From JBOFWL01 sp051653605 (GTDB taxonomy: Bacteria; Spirochaetota; Brevinematia; Brevinematales; Brevinemataceae), in assembly GCA_051653605.1 (NCBI GenBank), contig JBOFWL010000145.1:372001-436000 (forward strand): 64,000 bases of DNA, in the 5' to 3' direction. Below are positions 1 through 8,588 of the stretch, piece after piece. The stretch's first letter is position 1. Every line of letters starts with the position of its first letter. A program made the translations under genes and the position numbers. The notes below the pieces were generated by a model, which made no database searches, was not told the DNA's origin, and worked only from the letters and a program-made list of their open reading frames with translations.

Positions 1-763
1 TAATATGCTCTGTTGTCACACCACGGTTAACAGCGCTATACCAATATTGCGCTGAAAGTTTATTAATAATAGGCTCAATCGTGATATAAGGGATACAAAA
101 GTTGATCATTCCTTCAACTTCGCCAATTTTTGTATCAAAAGTTGTAAGAATAACCATAGAATTGGGTGGCACAATACCCACAAACTGGGGATTCGTCTCA
201 ATATTACCAAGGCGAGGGCGAAGATCGGTCATATTTGCCCAAACTTCACGAAGATTTCCCAATAATCGCACAAGGATGCCCTCAATTACGGACATTTCAA
301 TATCTGTAAGCTCGCGATTGGTTTTAAGGGTTTCTCCCTTTCCCCCAAATAGACGATCGATAATAGAAAAAGTAATAGCTGGGTCGATTTCAATAACGGC
401 AGACCCTTTAAGGGGGTCCATATTGACAACCCCAAGCGTAGTTGGAGAAGGAATTGATCGAGTAAACTCTTCATAGGTAAGCTGATCGACAGAGACAACG
501 TGAACCTGCACCAGAGAGCGAAGCTGAGCTGCAAGCGATGTTGTTGTTAAGCGAGCAAATGTTTCGTGAATCATCTGGAGTGTACGAACTTGGTCTTTTG
601 AGAATTTATCTGGGCGACGAAAATCGTATACTTTCAAGCGTTTGCGGGAAGATCGCCCTGAATTAGCAGCAGTCGAGTTCTCGGCAGGTTCCTCTGTAGG
701 ACTCCCACCCGACACAGCAGTCAGCAGCGCGTCGATTTCATCTTGAGACAAAATTTCCGTCAT
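1..763 (-). CDS. fliM: Flagellar motor switch protein FliM (3' end cut by window edge)
   Basis: FliM is the C-ring protein that binds CheY-P and switches flagellar rotation. About 254 codons are visible and the C-terminal SpoA part lies outside the window. The N-terminus reads MTEILSQDEIDALLTA, which holds the LSQDEIDALL motif that FliM uses for CheY-P binding. It is followed by a linker rich in S/E/N and then a CheC-like middle domain that includes MTDLRPRLGNIETNPQFVGI. The ATG is preceded by AAGGAAG. It lies 19 bases downstream of fliL on the same strand, so the two are one transcript. Identification is firm; only the end is missing. Confidence 0.95.
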   Translation of the reverse strand, partial: MTEILSQDEIDALLTAVSGGSPTEEPAENSTAANSGRSSRKRLKVYDFRRPDKFSKDQVRTLQMIHETFARLTTTSLAAQLRSLVQVHVVSVDQLTYEEFTRSIPSPTTLGVVNMDPLKGSAVIEIDPAITFSIIDRLFGGKGETLKTNRELTDIEMSVIEGILVRLLGNLREVWANMTDLRPRLGNIETNPQFVGIVPPNSMVILTTFDTKIGEVEGMINFCIPYITIEPIINKLSAQYWYSAVNRGVTTEHI

Positions 764-782
764 GAAACTTCCTTAAACGTTA

Positions 783-1313
783 TTACGAAACCGTAAATTC
801 TGTATAATAAATCGCATCAATTTCCCCATTAATCAGTACATTATTGAGACTTCGGCGAATTTCTTCTTTTAGTTGTTCTTTTTTGATCGTTTCATCTATT
901 TGATTTTTCTCTTTTGAGTTCAAAATATTGAGAATAATATCCTTAAATTGTGGCACACGATCTGTAATTTCCTGGTGAAGCGCTTTGTTATCTGCATTAA
1001 AACCTAACTGAATTGCCAAACGCACAAAGTAGTTGGCATCAATATCGGCTGTGTTGATTCGAAATGAGCCAAGATCGTAATAACTAAGCGGCGCAGGTTT
1101 TGGTTGAAGCTGCACTGCAACTAGTTCTTCGTTACGATTTTTAGGCGTTCCACCTTTAAATATCAGAAACATAATCACCACAGAAATAACCACGGAAATT
1201 AAAACAGGAATCAAGTAGCCTAAAATCTTTGAAAGAATACCTGCAATCGGGCTCGGAGGTTTACCACTCGGCGCCCCACCTTCCTCATCGTCTAACAAAT
1301 CTTCGTCGGACAT
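783..1313 (-). CDS. fliL: Flagellar basal-body protein FliL
   Basis: 176 aa. FliL is an inner-membrane protein that sits around the stator and supports motor torque. An acidic, proline-rich cytoplasmic head (about residues 1-25) is followed by one membrane helix (about 30-53) and a periplasmic domain with the family pattern YYDLGSFRINTAD and a closing VLINGEIDAIYYTEFTVS. Length and layout fit FliL. The ATG has AGGAGG at 6 bases. It is the first gene of the fliL-fliM transcript, with a promoter at 1354-1382. Confidence 0.93.
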   Translation of the reverse strand: MSDEDLLDDEEGGAPSGKPPSPIAGILSKILGYLIPVLISVVISVVIMFLIFKGGTPKNRNEELVAVQLQPKPAPLSYYDLGSFRINTADIDANYFVRLAIQLGFNADNKALHQEITDRVPQFKDIILNILNSKEKNQIDETIKKEQLKEEIRRSLNNVLINGEIDAIYYTEFTVS

Positions 1314-1353
1314 ACTAAACCTCCTGAATTAGACTAAAGCTAGAATGCATAGT

Positions 1354-1382
1354 ATTATAAGACAATTTTTAAAATTTCGCAA
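1354..1382 (-). promoter_or_regulatory. Sigma-70-like promoter for fliL-fliM
   Basis: On the minus strand TTGCGA, a 17-base spacer, then TATAAT, about 40 bases before the fliL start. It looks like the housekeeping type, not a sigma-28 flagellar promoter. Confidence 0.65.
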
Positions 1383-1435
1383 CATTTTTAACAGCCAAAA
1401 AGTTAAATATCGGGAAAAAGTTATAAAATTTAGTT

Positions 1436-2077
1436 TTATCTACCAAAGGCAAAGCCTAAATTAAACATTACAGTGTATTTAAGTTTGGGAACTTCTGGGT
1501 TATGTGCAAAAGGATTGATAATAAGATGATGTCTAAAGCCAAAATAAATCCCACTTTTAAGGAGAAAATGAGAACCCAGTGGCAGTGTCAACATAAAGGC
1601 TGGTGAGTAAACGGTTCCTTGTCTTCCCGTAGAATTTTCAGTAGCATGGGCAAAAGCTGAGGAAATATTTATTCCAATAACATCAAAAAGAAGCCGCATC
1701 GATTTAAACTGAATACCAGGCGTATAGTTAAGAGCAACATTAAAAATAATTGGATTTTTATAGCTTGTTCCATCACTGTGGTAACCATCATAGGGTAGAT
1801 CACCAAATACACCAAGTCGAAAATCCATCCCATGAATCGTACCTTTTCCTGTTGTTCGATGTAGGAGATATCCAAGTTCGATTCCCATCAATCCTATAAC
1901 ATCGACATCTTCAACCGATCCCAAGCTAATGCCAGATCCAATATTATCTGCGTTAAATGAGGTATAGAAGATAGAAGGCCCCGCTGAAACATTTATTAAC
2001 AAATTATGCGTACCGATTTTAGACCATGTTGGTACTGCCAAAACGCATAAAGAAACGATATAGAAAACTTTTTTCAT
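1436..2077 (-). CDS. Secreted, probable outer-membrane barrel-like protein
   Basis: 213 aa; family not recognised. Residues 1-19 (MKKVFYIVSLCVLAVPTWS) form a Sec signal peptide. The mature part alternates hydrophobic and polar residues, is rich in glycine and aromatic residues, and ends in FGR after VMFNLGFAFG, a pattern typical of small outer-membrane beta-barrels. The start has AGGAG at 7 bases. It sits alone between fliL and the V-ATPase operon. An outer-membrane location is inferred from composition only. Confidence 0.7.
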   Translation of the reverse strand: MKKVFYIVSLCVLAVPTWSKIGTHNLLINVSAGPSIFYTSFNADNIGSGISLGSVEDVDVIGLMGIELGYLLHRTTGKGTIHGMDFRLGVFGDLPYDGYHSDGTSYKNPIIFNVALNYTPGIQFKSMRLLFDVIGINISSAFAHATENSTGRQGTVYSPAFMLTLPLGSHFLLKSGIYFGFRHHLIINPFAHNPEVPKLKYTVMFNLGFAFGR

Positions 2078-2157
2078 TAATTAACTCCTATTGTCAAAAT
2101 TCACAGTTTACACAGGATTAGATACGTTAATTTACGCTAAAGTCTTTTTATATAAAC

Positions 2158-2180
2158 AAAAAACCCCCCATTTCTGGGGG
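2158..2180 (-). terminator. Terminator of the V-ATPase operon
   Basis: Hairpin with stem CCCCCA/TGGGGG and loop TTTC. On the minus strand it is followed by at least six T. It lies 7 bases after the subunit D stop codon. Confidence 0.85.
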
Positions 2181-2186
2181 TGTTTT

Positions 2187-2810
2187 TTAATTTTCTTTTC
2201 GAACAATATCTTTGATTTTCATCAAACGAGACAAGTTAGAACGATCCATTTCGTCGAGTTTCATGAGGATAAATCGGATTGTTTCTTTTGTTCGAGGAAT
2301 GAGGTTGTATTCGAGAGCATTCACTCGCCTACGAGTTTTTTCAATCTCGGCAGCAAGAAGTTCGATAAATTTTTCAATCTCTGCCAACTCAATGAGTTTT
2401 TTCACAACACCTGTAAAGATTTCCAAAGCAGAATCCACTTCACCGGACGTGCCTACCAAGCCATACTCATGAAGAGAACCTTCATTTGTATATTCAAACT
2501 TAGGGGAACGCACTCCCAAAGTGTTTTGAATACCTGCATCGAGATTAATCTTTGCCGAAGACGATGCAAAAACCATATCAGCAGATGCCTTATCCATTAC
2601 TCCACGAGCAATCATGAAGTACGTGTAGGCTTCTTTTAATTCTTTTTCGGTTTGAATGCGAAGTTCTCGGACATCGTGTACTTTTTCTAAAAAAATCTTA
2701 GTTAAAGCATCTTGTTTGTCTTTGAGAAGCTTATGTCCTCTAGTTGCCGTGCGGAGTCGCGCCTTTTGAACGCTAAGCTCCATTCGGTTAGGGCTTGCTG
2801 TTTGTACCAT
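2187..2810 (-). CDS. ntpD: V-type ATP synthase subunit D
   Basis: 207 aa. Subunit D is the central rotor shaft of V1, a long coiled coil reaching through the A3B3 head. The N-terminus has the family pattern PNRMELSVQKARLRTATRGHKLLKDKQDAL in its first 40 residues, and the C-terminal helix contains RRRVNALEYNLIPRTKETIRFI. Length is typical. It is the last gene of the operon, 9 bases after subunit B, and ends at the operon terminator. Confidence 0.96.
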   Translation of the reverse strand: MVQTASPNRMELSVQKARLRTATRGHKLLKDKQDALTKIFLEKVHDVRELRIQTEKELKEAYTYFMIARGVMDKASADMVFASSSAKINLDAGIQNTLGVRSPKFEYTNEGSLHEYGLVGTSGEVDSALEIFTGVVKKLIELAEIEKFIELLAAEIEKTRRRVNALEYNLIPRTKETIRFILMKLDEMDRSNLSRLMKIKDIVRKEN

Positions 2811-2819
2811 GGCGACCTC

Positions 2820-4208
2820 TTATTTCTTATCGAGGTAAGACTGCAAGTATTTTTCCTTGTACTCTTGACGGACACGTTTTAATTCATCATAGGGAAGCTT
2901 TGCCAGCAATTGATACCCAAGATGAATAGTATCTTCAACGACTTGGCGGTTTTCATTCTCCCCTTGAGCAACAAATCGACCTTCATAACCTTCAACAAAG
3001 GCTGAGAATTTCTGATCATCAGGAGTGAGAGCTCCCTCACCCAAGATCGCTTCTAATTCTTTAGCTTCTTTTCCGCGTGCATAGGCTGCGAAAAGCTGGT
3101 TAGCAACGTCGGCATGGTCTTCACGAGTTTTATTTTTACCGATCCCCTTGTCTCGAAGACGAGAAAGAGAAGGTAAAACGTCTACAGGAGGATAGATACC
3201 TTTTGCGTGCAGGGCACGGGAAAGAATGATTTGTCCCTCGGTGATATATCCGGTAAGATCGGGAATAGGGTGAGTTTTGTCGCCTTCGGGCATAGAAAGA
3301 ATAGGCAACATTGTCACGGACCCTTTTTTACCGTTAACTTTTCCGGCTCTTTCGTAGATAGTAGCAAGGTCTGTGTAGAGGTATCCAGGATATCCACGAC
3401 GAGAAGGAACTTCTTTACGAGCTGCAGAAATTTCACGAAGAGCCTCAGCATAGTTTGTCATGTCGGTAAGAATAACAAGAATATGCATATTATGCTCGAA
3501 AGCGAGGTATTCAGCAGTAGTTAACGCCATACGAGGTGTAGAGATACGCTCAATAGATGGGTCATCAGCAAGGTTGATGAACATAACTGTACGCTCGATA
3601 GCACCTGTTTTTCTTAAATCTTCAATGAAGAATTCAGCTTCTTCAAAAGTCACACCCATAGCAGCAAAAACCACGGCAAAGTTGTCCCCATCTTTAAGGG
3701 TGCGAGCTTGACGAGCGATTTGAGCAGCCAATCGGGAGTGAGGAAGCCCAGATTCAGAGAAAATTGGAAGCTTTTGACCACGAACAAGAGGGCTCATCCC
3801 GTCGATAGAAGAAATACCTGTTTGGATAAATTCATCTGGGTAGTCGCGGGAGAAAGGATTGATAGAAGCTCCATTAATATCAAGATGTTGATCAGGAATG
3901 AGGTCGGGGGCGCCATCTTTAGGACGACCCGATCCGTCGAAAACGCGACCAAGCATATCTTTAGAAACAGGAACAGTAAGAGTTTTTCCTAAAAAAGTTA
4001 CTTTAGATTCGGCAACGTCGATACCTTGAGTACCCTCAAACACCTGCACAAGCGCGCGATCGGTTTGAGTTTCAAGAACTTTACCGTTACGACGAGTACC
4101 ATCAGCAAGCTCAATCGAAACGAGTTCTTCGTATTTAACGTTTGCTACTTTTTCAACAATCAGGAGCGGCCCTTCAACACCGCGTATGGTTTTGTATTCT
4201 TTAAGCAT
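2820..4208 (-). CDS. ntpB: V-type ATP synthase subunit B
   Basis: 462 aa. This is the non-catalytic nucleotide-site subunit of the V1 head. As usual for B it lacks a P-loop and has SESGLPHSRLAAQIARQ in that position. Also seen are GRVFDGSGRPKDG, SIDGMSPLVRGQKLPIFS and ITEGQIILSRALHAKGIYPP, all B-subunit landmarks. Its start codon overlaps the end of subunit A by 8 bases, so translation is probably coupled. Length matches the family. Confidence 0.97.
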   Translation of the reverse strand: MLKEYKTIRGVEGPLLIVEKVANVKYEELVSIELADGTRRNGKVLETQTDRALVQVFEGTQGIDVAESKVTFLGKTLTVPVSKDMLGRVFDGSGRPKDGAPDLIPDQHLDINGASINPFSRDYPDEFIQTGISSIDGMSPLVRGQKLPIFSESGLPHSRLAAQIARQARTLKDGDNFAVVFAAMGVTFEEAEFFIEDLRKTGAIERTVMFINLADDPSIERISTPRMALTTAEYLAFEHNMHILVILTDMTNYAEALREISAARKEVPSRRGYPGYLYTDLATIYERAGKVNGKKGSVTMLPILSMPEGDKTHPIPDLTGYITEGQIILSRALHAKGIYPPVDVLPSLSRLRDKGIGKNKTREDHADVANQLFAAYARGKEAKELEAILGEGALTPDDQKFSAFVEGYEGRFVAQGENENRQVVEDTIHLGYQLLAKLPYDELKRVRQEYKEKYLQSYLDKK

Positions 4209-5973
4209 TGGCGGCTCCTAAAGAGGCGAAATCGCTATTAATTTCGTCTTCAAATTTTTTAAAGTAAGCATCTTTTTCATTTTCGGGAGTATATTTCATA
4301 TCAGCAAACTTTTTATTACAGGGGAGAGTTTCAATAGCAGCGTATTCCACACCAGCGCGGATAGAATCCAATCCTTTGTTGTAGAAGCTAAGAATTACAC
4401 GCATCATCGCAACTTGTTTTTGCATAGATGTGTAGGTATCAACTTCGTGGAAGGAGTTTTGGTGGAGGAAGTCTTCCCGAATTTGTTTTGCTGTGTGAAG
4501 AGTTAAGCGTTGTTCGCGTGTGAGCGAATCAATACCAACAAGGCGAACAATTTCTTTAAGGTCGGCTTCTTCTTTAAGAATACGCATGCCTAAAGTACGC
4601 ATATCTGCCCAATCTTCGCTAACATTATTACGCCAGAATTCGGTAAGCTGCTCTGCATATTGAGAGTAAGATTGAAGCCAGTCGATAGCAGGGAAGTGAC
4701 GTTGATAAGCGAGAGAAGCAGACAAAGCCCAGAATACTTTTACAACACGAAGTGTGTTTTGAGTAACAGGCTCGGAGAAGTCTCCCCCAGGAGGTGATAC
4801 GGCACCAATAACAGATACCGAAGCCTCTCTTTGAGTGCTACCAAGAATGTTAACAATACCTGCTCGTTCATAGAAAGTTGCAAGACGTGAGCCGAGGTAG
4901 GCAGGATACCCTTCTTCCCCAGGCATTTCTTCAAGGCGTCCACCCATTTCGCGGAGAGCTTCCGCCCAACGAGAGGTAGAGTCAGCCATGATAGCCACGT
5001 GGTAACCTTGATCTCTAAAGTACTCAGCCAAGGTAATACCAGTATAGATAGAAGCTTCACGAGCAGCCACAGGCATATTGGAAGTATTCGCAACCAAAAC
5101 GGTACGATCCATCAATGGTTTACCTGATTTAGGGTCGATCAATTCTGGGAATTCTTTTAATACGTCGGTCATTTCGTTTCCGCGTTCACCGCATCCAACG
5201 TAGACCACCACTTCGGCTTCAGACCATTTTGCAAGCTGGTGTTGAGTAACCGTCTTACCTGCACCAAATGGCCCAGGAACAGCAGCAGTTCCACCCTTAA
5301 CGAGAGGGAAGAATGTATCAACAACGCGTTGCCCTGTCATCATTTGCACGCGAGGTGGAAGTTTTTGTTTAACTGGGCGAGGGATACGCACAGGCCATTT
5401 ATGAGCCAAGAAAACGTCATGGCTTTTGCCTTGTTCGTCCTCAATCACCCCGATAACTTCACGCACAGTGAAGGTACCACTTGATATTTTTTTGATCGTA
5501 CCTTTAACACCGTGGGGCACAAGAATACGATGTTCGATGAGGGCTGTTTCTTGCACAACACCAACAACATCACCGGTTTCAACTGTTTCACCGACTTTAG
5601 CAGTAGCTTGGAAGTCCCATTTTTTTGTTTCATCCAAAGCAGGCACGTCGATTCCACGAGCAATATAGATAGATCCAGAAGCTTTTTCGATAGCTTCTAG
5701 AGGGCGTTGGATTCCATCGAAGAAGTTTCCGATTAATCCAGGCCCTAATTCGACGGATAAAGGTGTTCCCGTGGTTACCACAGGTTCGCCTGGGCCGACG
5801 CCAGAAGTATCTTCATACACCTGGACATAGGCTTTGTCGCCGTCTAAGCGGATAATTTCCCCAATAAGTTGGAGATCTCCGACTTTAACCATGTCAAGCA
5901 TCTTGGCACCGGTCATTCCACCGGCAACCACGAGAGGCCCTGTCACTTTTAAGATTTGACCTTGTTCTTTCAT
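4201..5973 (-). CDS. ntpA: V-type ATP synthase catalytic subunit A
   Basis: 590 aa. Catalytic ATPase subunit of V1. The P-loop GPFGAGKT is at residues 234-241, followed by the GERGNEMTDVL segment. The large A-type insert between the N-terminal barrel and the catalytic domain (about residues 110-190) is present, which separates it from F1-beta and from subunit B. The start has GGGAGGA upstream. Subunit F ends directly before it. Confidence 0.98.
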   Translation of the reverse strand: MKEQGQILKVTGPLVVAGGMTGAKMLDMVKVGDLQLIGEIIRLDGDKAYVQVYEDTSGVGPGEPVVTTGTPLSVELGPGLIGNFFDGIQRPLEAIEKASGSIYIARGIDVPALDETKKWDFQATAKVGETVETGDVVGVVQETALIEHRILVPHGVKGTIKKISSGTFTVREVIGVIEDEQGKSHDVFLAHKWPVRIPRPVKQKLPPRVQMMTGQRVVDTFFPLVKGGTAAVPGPFGAGKTVTQHQLAKWSEAEVVVYVGCGERGNEMTDVLKEFPELIDPKSGKPLMDRTVLVANTSNMPVAAREASIYTGITLAEYFRDQGYHVAIMADSTSRWAEALREMGGRLEEMPGEEGYPAYLGSRLATFYERAGIVNILGSTQREASVSVIGAVSPPGGDFSEPVTQNTLRVVKVFWALSASLAYQRHFPAIDWLQSYSQYAEQLTEFWRNNVSEDWADMRTLGMRILKEEADLKEIVRLVGIDSLTREQRLTLHTAKQIREDFLHQNSFHEVDTYTSMQKQVAMMRVILSFYNKGLDSIRAGVEYAAIETLPCNKKFADMKYTPENEKDAYFKKFEDEINSDFASLGAANA

Positions 5974-6318
5974 TTATGAATTTCCTCCCTTCTGGGCAAA
6001 AATATCCATTCCGATGGCGCGAGTAACCTGAGAGGTTAACCGTTCCAGAGCCCAACCTCCGCGGCCAGTTGTGCCGGGAATAGGAGTAATGGATAGTCCC
6101 CTATACTGGTTATTGATTGAAGAAATAATGTCACCTATTGGAGTACAAAATGTTTCTTCAAGAAAGATAATCCCGTAGGATCCGTCATCGGCAAGTTTAC
6201 GTAATACCTGTGCGGCTTCTTCGGGGCTTTCCACTTGGTGAGCTTCAGCGCCGATAGAGCGAAAAGGCAATACAGTATCGGGGGCTCCGATGACTGCTAT
6301 TTTTTTATTATCCGACAT
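5974..6318 (-). CDS. V-type ATP synthase subunit F
   Basis: 114 aa. The small CheY-like subunit that binds the D shaft at the base of V1 (called NtpG in Enterococcus). The N-terminus KKIAVIGAPDTVLPFRSIG and the segment YGIIFLEETFCTPI are the expected Rossmann-like strands. It overlaps the end of subunit C by 11 bases and ends just before subunit A. Order and size agree with other bacterial V-ATPase operons. Confidence 0.93.
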   Translation of the reverse strand: MSDNKKIAVIGAPDTVLPFRSIGAEAHQVESPEEAAQVLRKLADDGSYGIIFLEETFCTPIGDIISSINNQYRGLSITPIPGTTGRGGWALERLTSQVTRAIGMDIFAQKGGNS

Positions 6319-7306
6319 TTCTGACTCTCCCTTTGATCGATTCGGTGCTCATATCATTAAGCTTTCCGATAATGATCAACTTGAGGTTTTTCATTTCAAC
6401 ATCAAGAGTTCGCAGAGTTTCCTCAATAACGGCTGGGCCTGTCATAATATAGGAAAACGCTTTTACTTGTTGAAGAAGATATTCGTCGATTTGCTTTTCT
6501 AACGAAGAGATAGATTTGGTAGAAGCCCACTCGCTCAGACCTTGCGCCAATGAAGGGCCATAAGGTCCGGTAAGAATAAGTTCTACTGTATCTTCTGCGG
6601 AAAGATTTGCTTGATCGATGAAGAAATCTGGGCTGACAAATCCACCAGGGATGAGAAGGTCAACCATTTCCTCTCGATTCATATCGATTTTCTTAGCACG
6701 AAGGATATTTTTAATATTTTCGCAGTCAATTTCCTTTTTGTATAGGTCGAAAATAGGTAAATATGCCTTATTTTTAACGCTAGCACGACGAAGAACACTT
6801 AATCTTTCGCTATAATAAGCTTTATCCAGGAGAAAATCTACCTTTCGTGCAGCAAATTCTTTAGATGAAAGCTCTAGTAACGCGTTCTTCACAGGAATTG
6901 GTAAAAAATTATAAAGTTCATCCTGAACAATAGCAAACATCCGTTCGGGGGCGATGGTTCCTGCCTCAGAGAGCGTTTCCCAAGCCACCTCTCGTTGAGA
7001 TATTTTCGCTTTATAAAGAAGTTTCAGGTTATTAAGATCCGTTTTCATTGCATACACATTGAAAAGCGTGTGCTGAGGCGAAGATTGCTTGAGCGCAGCT
7101 ATCTTTTCAATGGTAAATTCTTCAAAAGCGGGTGTAAAGTCTTTAATGCTTCGGTTTTGAAAAAACGATCCATAGGCGGTGTCTTCTAATGCCTTAGCAC
7201 AGGATTCTGCATCGGGGCTTTCGGCGAGTGTTGCAAAAAAACCGTTAGTAAGCGTATGGGTGCGTTCGGCGCGGAGCAAGCCGCTGATATATCCCCAACT
7301 TTCCAT
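6308..7306 (-). CDS. ntpC: V-type ATP synthase subunit C (AC39/d-like)
   Basis: 332 aa. Subunit C is the all-helical funnel that seats the V1 shaft on the K ring. The sequence is helical and charged throughout, with the family-type opening WGYISGLLRAERTHTLTNGF and the segment NVYAMKTDLNNLKLLYKAKI (FNVYNLKxDF-like). The start has GGGAG upstream. It follows subunit E by 2 bases. Function rests on family resemblance and on operon position between E and F. Confidence 0.93.
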   Translation of the reverse strand: MESWGYISGLLRAERTHTLTNGFFATLAESPDAESCAKALEDTAYGSFFQNRSIKDFTPAFEEFTIEKIAALKQSSPQHTLFNVYAMKTDLNNLKLLYKAKISQREVAWETLSEAGTIAPERMFAIVQDELYNFLPIPVKNALLELSSKEFAARKVDFLLDKAYYSERLSVLRRASVKNKAYLPIFDLYKKEIDCENIKNILRAKKIDMNREEMVDLLIPGGFVSPDFFIDQANLSAEDTVELILTGPYGPSLAQGLSEWASTKSISSLEKQIDEYLLQQVKAFSYIMTGPAVIEETLRTLDVEMKNLKLIIIGKLNDMSTESIKGRVRNVG

Positions 7307-7308
7307 GG

Positions 7309-7884
7309 TTATCTCCCAAACAAGATATCAGCAACGGGCTTTTCTGTTTTTTCACGAATTTGAGCAAACAAGGTTTCCGCTGTGATATTAAAGAAAACTT
7401 CTCCATCACGAAGAATAACCCCACCAGCAAACGTTCCCTTATCTTTGGCAAAGACAAGAGCTGATCCTGCTTCTTTATTAAGGGCATCGAGCCAAGCTTG
7501 ATTAAGAGCCTTATCAGATGCAGAGAGAATTACTTCTTCTTTTTTACTTTGGAGAACGCTGATGATTAGTTTTTTCATCAAAGGTGCGTAGTCGGCGGAA
7601 GCTAAAAAGCTTTCTTGAGCAGCAGTGTAGACATTGTCTATACAGTTGCGTTTTTTAGCAAGAATACTATTAGCGAGCGTCCGACGGGCATCAATAACGA
7701 GACCACGTTCAACATTTTCAGCGATACTTTTAGCAGCGCGTTGGTGTTCATCTTTATAAGCAGCTATTTCTTTCTGAGATTCTGCTTGAAATTGTGTTGC
7801 CTGGTCGCGAGCGACTTTTAAGGCGTCTTGTTTTTTTTGTTCGGCGTCTGCCAGAATTTTTTTCTTGATATCTTCCAAGCTCAT
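7309..7884 (-). CDS. ntpE: V-type ATP synthase subunit E
   Basis: 191 aa. Peripheral stalk (stator) subunit. Residues about 1-80 form a long charged helix rich in A/K/E/Q, and the C-terminal half is a compact domain ending in FAQIREKTEKPVADILFGR (19 residues). The pattern of N-terminal coiled coil plus a small alpha/beta head is that of subunit E. It pairs with the H/G subunit encoded at the start of the operon. Confidence 0.92.
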   Translation of the reverse strand: MSLEDIKKKILADAEQKKQDALKVARDQATQFQAESQKEIAAYKDEHQRAAKSIAENVERGLVIDARRTLANSILAKKRNCIDNVYTAAQESFLASADYAPLMKKLIISVLQSKKEEVILSASDKALNQAWLDALNKEAGSALVFAKDKGTFAGGVILRDGEVFFNITAETLFAQIREKTEKPVADILFGR

Positions 7885-7925
7885 GGTAACACTCCTTAAA
7901 TTATTTGAAAATCAAGGAATAAAGC

Positions 7926-8510
7926 TTAGTTGATGAGGTTCATTAACAAGATAGATGCCAAGAGTCCGAAAACAGCAAATGTTTCTACCATGGCAGGAAG
8001 AATGATAGCTTGACCCATTTGTTTAGGGCGACGAGCGATCAATTGCATACCAGCAGCACTGATTTTTCCTTGCCAAACACCGGAGATAAATCCAGAAATA
8101 CCAACAGGAAGAGCAGCAAAAAGAATACCTAAACCATTGGTTAAACCAGCTGCATCAGCTGTGAGGAGAGGCACTTTTCCTAAGAACATAAATGCGTAAA
8201 GAAGACCATAGATCCCTTGTGTCATAGGAAGAGCTTGAAGAACGAGTACTGAACCGAACTTTTTAGCATCTTCAGTAAGAACAGCGTTACCAACTTCTCC
8301 GGCAATGCCCACACCGATACTGGAACCAAATCCACCACCGAAAGTAGCAATAGCGGCACCTAAAATACCCAAAACAAGTCCCCAGTTAACAGCCACAGCA
8401 AAGCTAGGCATAACAGGTGCAGCTGCTTGAATAACAACTTGAGCTGCTTCTTGAGCATTTAACGATGCAGCGACAAAGACAAAAACAGAGAAAGTAAAAA
8501 CTTTTTTCAT
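7926..8510 (-). CDS. ntpK: V-type ATP synthase subunit K (rotor-ring proteolipid), predicted Na+-binding
   Basis: 194 aa with four membrane helices, i.e. a duplicated hairpin of the c-ring. The ion site known from Enterococcus hirae NtpK (Leu61, Thr64, Gln65, Gln110, Glu139, with Tyr68) is fully matched here by L94, T97, Q98, Q147, E176 and Y101, so Na+ coupling is inferred. Only the second hairpin carries the carboxylate, as in NtpK. The first 19 residues (MKKVFTFSVFVFVAASLNA) look like a cleavable signal peptide, making the protein about 35 residues longer than NtpK. It has a very strong ribosome site (GGGAGGA) and a 78-base gap before it, both in line with the high copy number of the ring. 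Confidence 0.96.
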   Translation of the reverse strand: MKKVFTFSVFVFVAASLNAQEAAQVVIQAAAPVMPSFAVAVNWGLVLGILGAAIATFGGGFGSSIGVGIAGEVGNAVLTEDAKKFGSVLVLQALPMTQGIYGLLYAFMFLGKVPLLTADAAGLTNGLGILFAALPVGISGFISGVWQGKISAAGMQLIARRPKQMGQAIILPAMVETFAVFGLLASILLMNLIN

Positions 8511-8571
8511 AAAGGAAGTCCTCCCATAATATTTTCTATTAAATTTGATTAGCTACTTAGCTATTTTACAT

Positions 8572-8588
8572 TTGTCAGGTTTTGACAA
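8572..8588 (-). promoter_or_regulatory. Inverted repeat in front of subunit K
   Basis: TTGTCA and TGACAA separated by 5 bases, in the only sizeable gap inside the V-ATPase operon. It could be an mRNA processing or stability hairpin, or part of an internal promoter. No function is proven. Confidence 0.35.

Noticed and set aside
102..476. Plus-strand open frame opposite fliM
   Set aside because: Lies wholly antisense to fliM, with no ribosome site and no protein-like pattern.
2091..2639. Plus-strand 182-residue open frame opposite subunit D
   Set aside because: Shadow of the V-ATPase D gene and crosses its terminator hairpin.
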